Assembly: GCA_002505185.1 (NCBI GenBank)
Contig: DAUP01000114.1
Coordinates: 2,828-8,971 of the forward strand
Direction of reading: 5' to 3'
Origin: Ferroplasmaceae archaeon UBA567
Lineage (GTDB): Archaea > Thermoplasmatota > Thermoplasmata > Thermoplasmatales > Thermoplasmataceae
Length of the DNA stretch: 6,144 nucleotides
Shown: positions 5,845 through 6,144 of the stretch, piece after piece
Layout: each line of letters begins with the position of its first letter
Position numbering within the stretch: position 1 is the stretch's first letter
The notes under the pieces: model-generated
Told to the model about the DNA's origin: nothing
The model's database searches: none
Seen by the model: only the letters and a program-made list of their open reading frames with translations
Made by a program: the position numbers and the translations under genes

Positions 5845-6144
5845 TTACTCTGAGCTTTTACCTAAAACCCTGTTCAATTTTATTGCTGCCCTTATAACGC
5901 CCAGATGCGTGATAGCCTGTGGAAAATTGCCCAGTAGCTCATTACAGTCGTTAAAGTCTATTTCTTCCGAGAAAAGCATCAAATGATTAGAATGTTTCAA
6001 CATATTTTCAAATGTCTCTTTAGCTTCCTTTATACGCCCCAACAGTATCAAATCTTCCACATACCAGAAGGACATGAGTAAGAAAGCATTATCCTTCCCC
6101 TGAAGATAATCATCAATAATATATCGTCTAAATAGCCCACATGG
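5845..6144 (-). CDS. GH15 glucoamylase/trehalase-like glycoside hydrolase, C-terminal end
   Basis: The minus-strand frame is open from the window edge to TAA at 5845-5847, giving the last 99 residues of a larger enzyme. The Met at 6075 is internal, since residues before it (GLFRRYIIDDYLQGKDNAFLL) continue the family alignment. Motifs of the GH15 (alpha/alpha)6 barrel are plain: GKDNAFLLMSFWYVEDLILLGR, then LFSEEID, whose acidic pair sits where the family's catalytic base is found, then LGNFPQAITHLGVI, the classic end of the barrel. GH15 members release glucose from non-reducing ends of alpha-glucans (inverting), and several Thermoplasma-type archaea also use GH15 enzymes as trehalases, so the substrate stays open. 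It converges on the binding-protein gene across a 140-base gap. No signal sequence can be judged, as the N-terminus is outside the window. Confidence 0.88.
   Translation of the reverse strand, partial: PCGLFRRYIIDDYLQGKDNAFLLMSFWYVEDLILLGRIKEAKETFENMLKHSNHLMLFSEEIDFNDCNELLGNFPQAITHLGVIRAAIKLNRVLGKSSE

Overview
The window looks like chromosome of an AT-rich archaeon, most likely a heterotrophic acidophile of the Thermoplasmatales type (Ferroplasma, Acidiplasma, Thermoplasma, Picrophilus relatives). The grounds are low G+C, archaeal TATA boxes placed about 25 to 30 bases before start codons with almost no leader, good Shine-Dalgarno sites only in front of genes inside an operon, and a surface protein held by an N-terminal membrane anchor and rich in N-glycosylation sequons. 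The genus is an inference; nothing in the window names it.

Layout. Bases 1-950 (+) are the C-terminal part of a glycogen-debranching-type (amylo-alpha-1,6-glucosidase-like) glycoside hydrolase that begins before the window. It meets tail to tail, with a 4-base overlap, a minus-strand operon at 947-3616. That operon encodes a complete CUT1-type (maltose/oligosaccharide) ABC transporter core: MalF-like permease, MalG-like permease and MalK-like ATPase, with overlapping genes. A divergent intergenic region of about 650 bases (3617-4264) carries both promoters, several dyad-symmetric sequences and an unexplained long stop-free frame. Bases 4265-5704 (+) encode the solute-binding protein. Bases 5845-6144 (-) are the C-terminal end of a GH15 glucoamylase/trehalase-like enzyme that continues past the window.

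Together this is an alpha-glucoside or alpha-glucan uptake and breakdown locus. The membrane-anchored binding protein would catch an oligosaccharide or trehalose outside the cell, the permease/ATPase complex would import it, and the two flanking glycoside hydrolases would release glucose.

The notable discovery is in the binding protein. Its segments are in a non-standard order. The block that normally sits near the C-terminus of CUT1 binding proteins (PGPSG...GG...FIQYMLSP..Q...GFIP) lies directly after the membrane anchor, ahead of the block that normally starts the mature protein. It is missing from its usual place, where the chain runs straight on to the normal C-terminal helices. Relative to the usual order A-B-C, this protein is B-A-C. 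Compared with maltose-binding-protein architecture, this would make each lobe a single continuous stretch of chain. Such domain dislocation is known in other binding-protein families, but I know of no described case of this particular arrangement.
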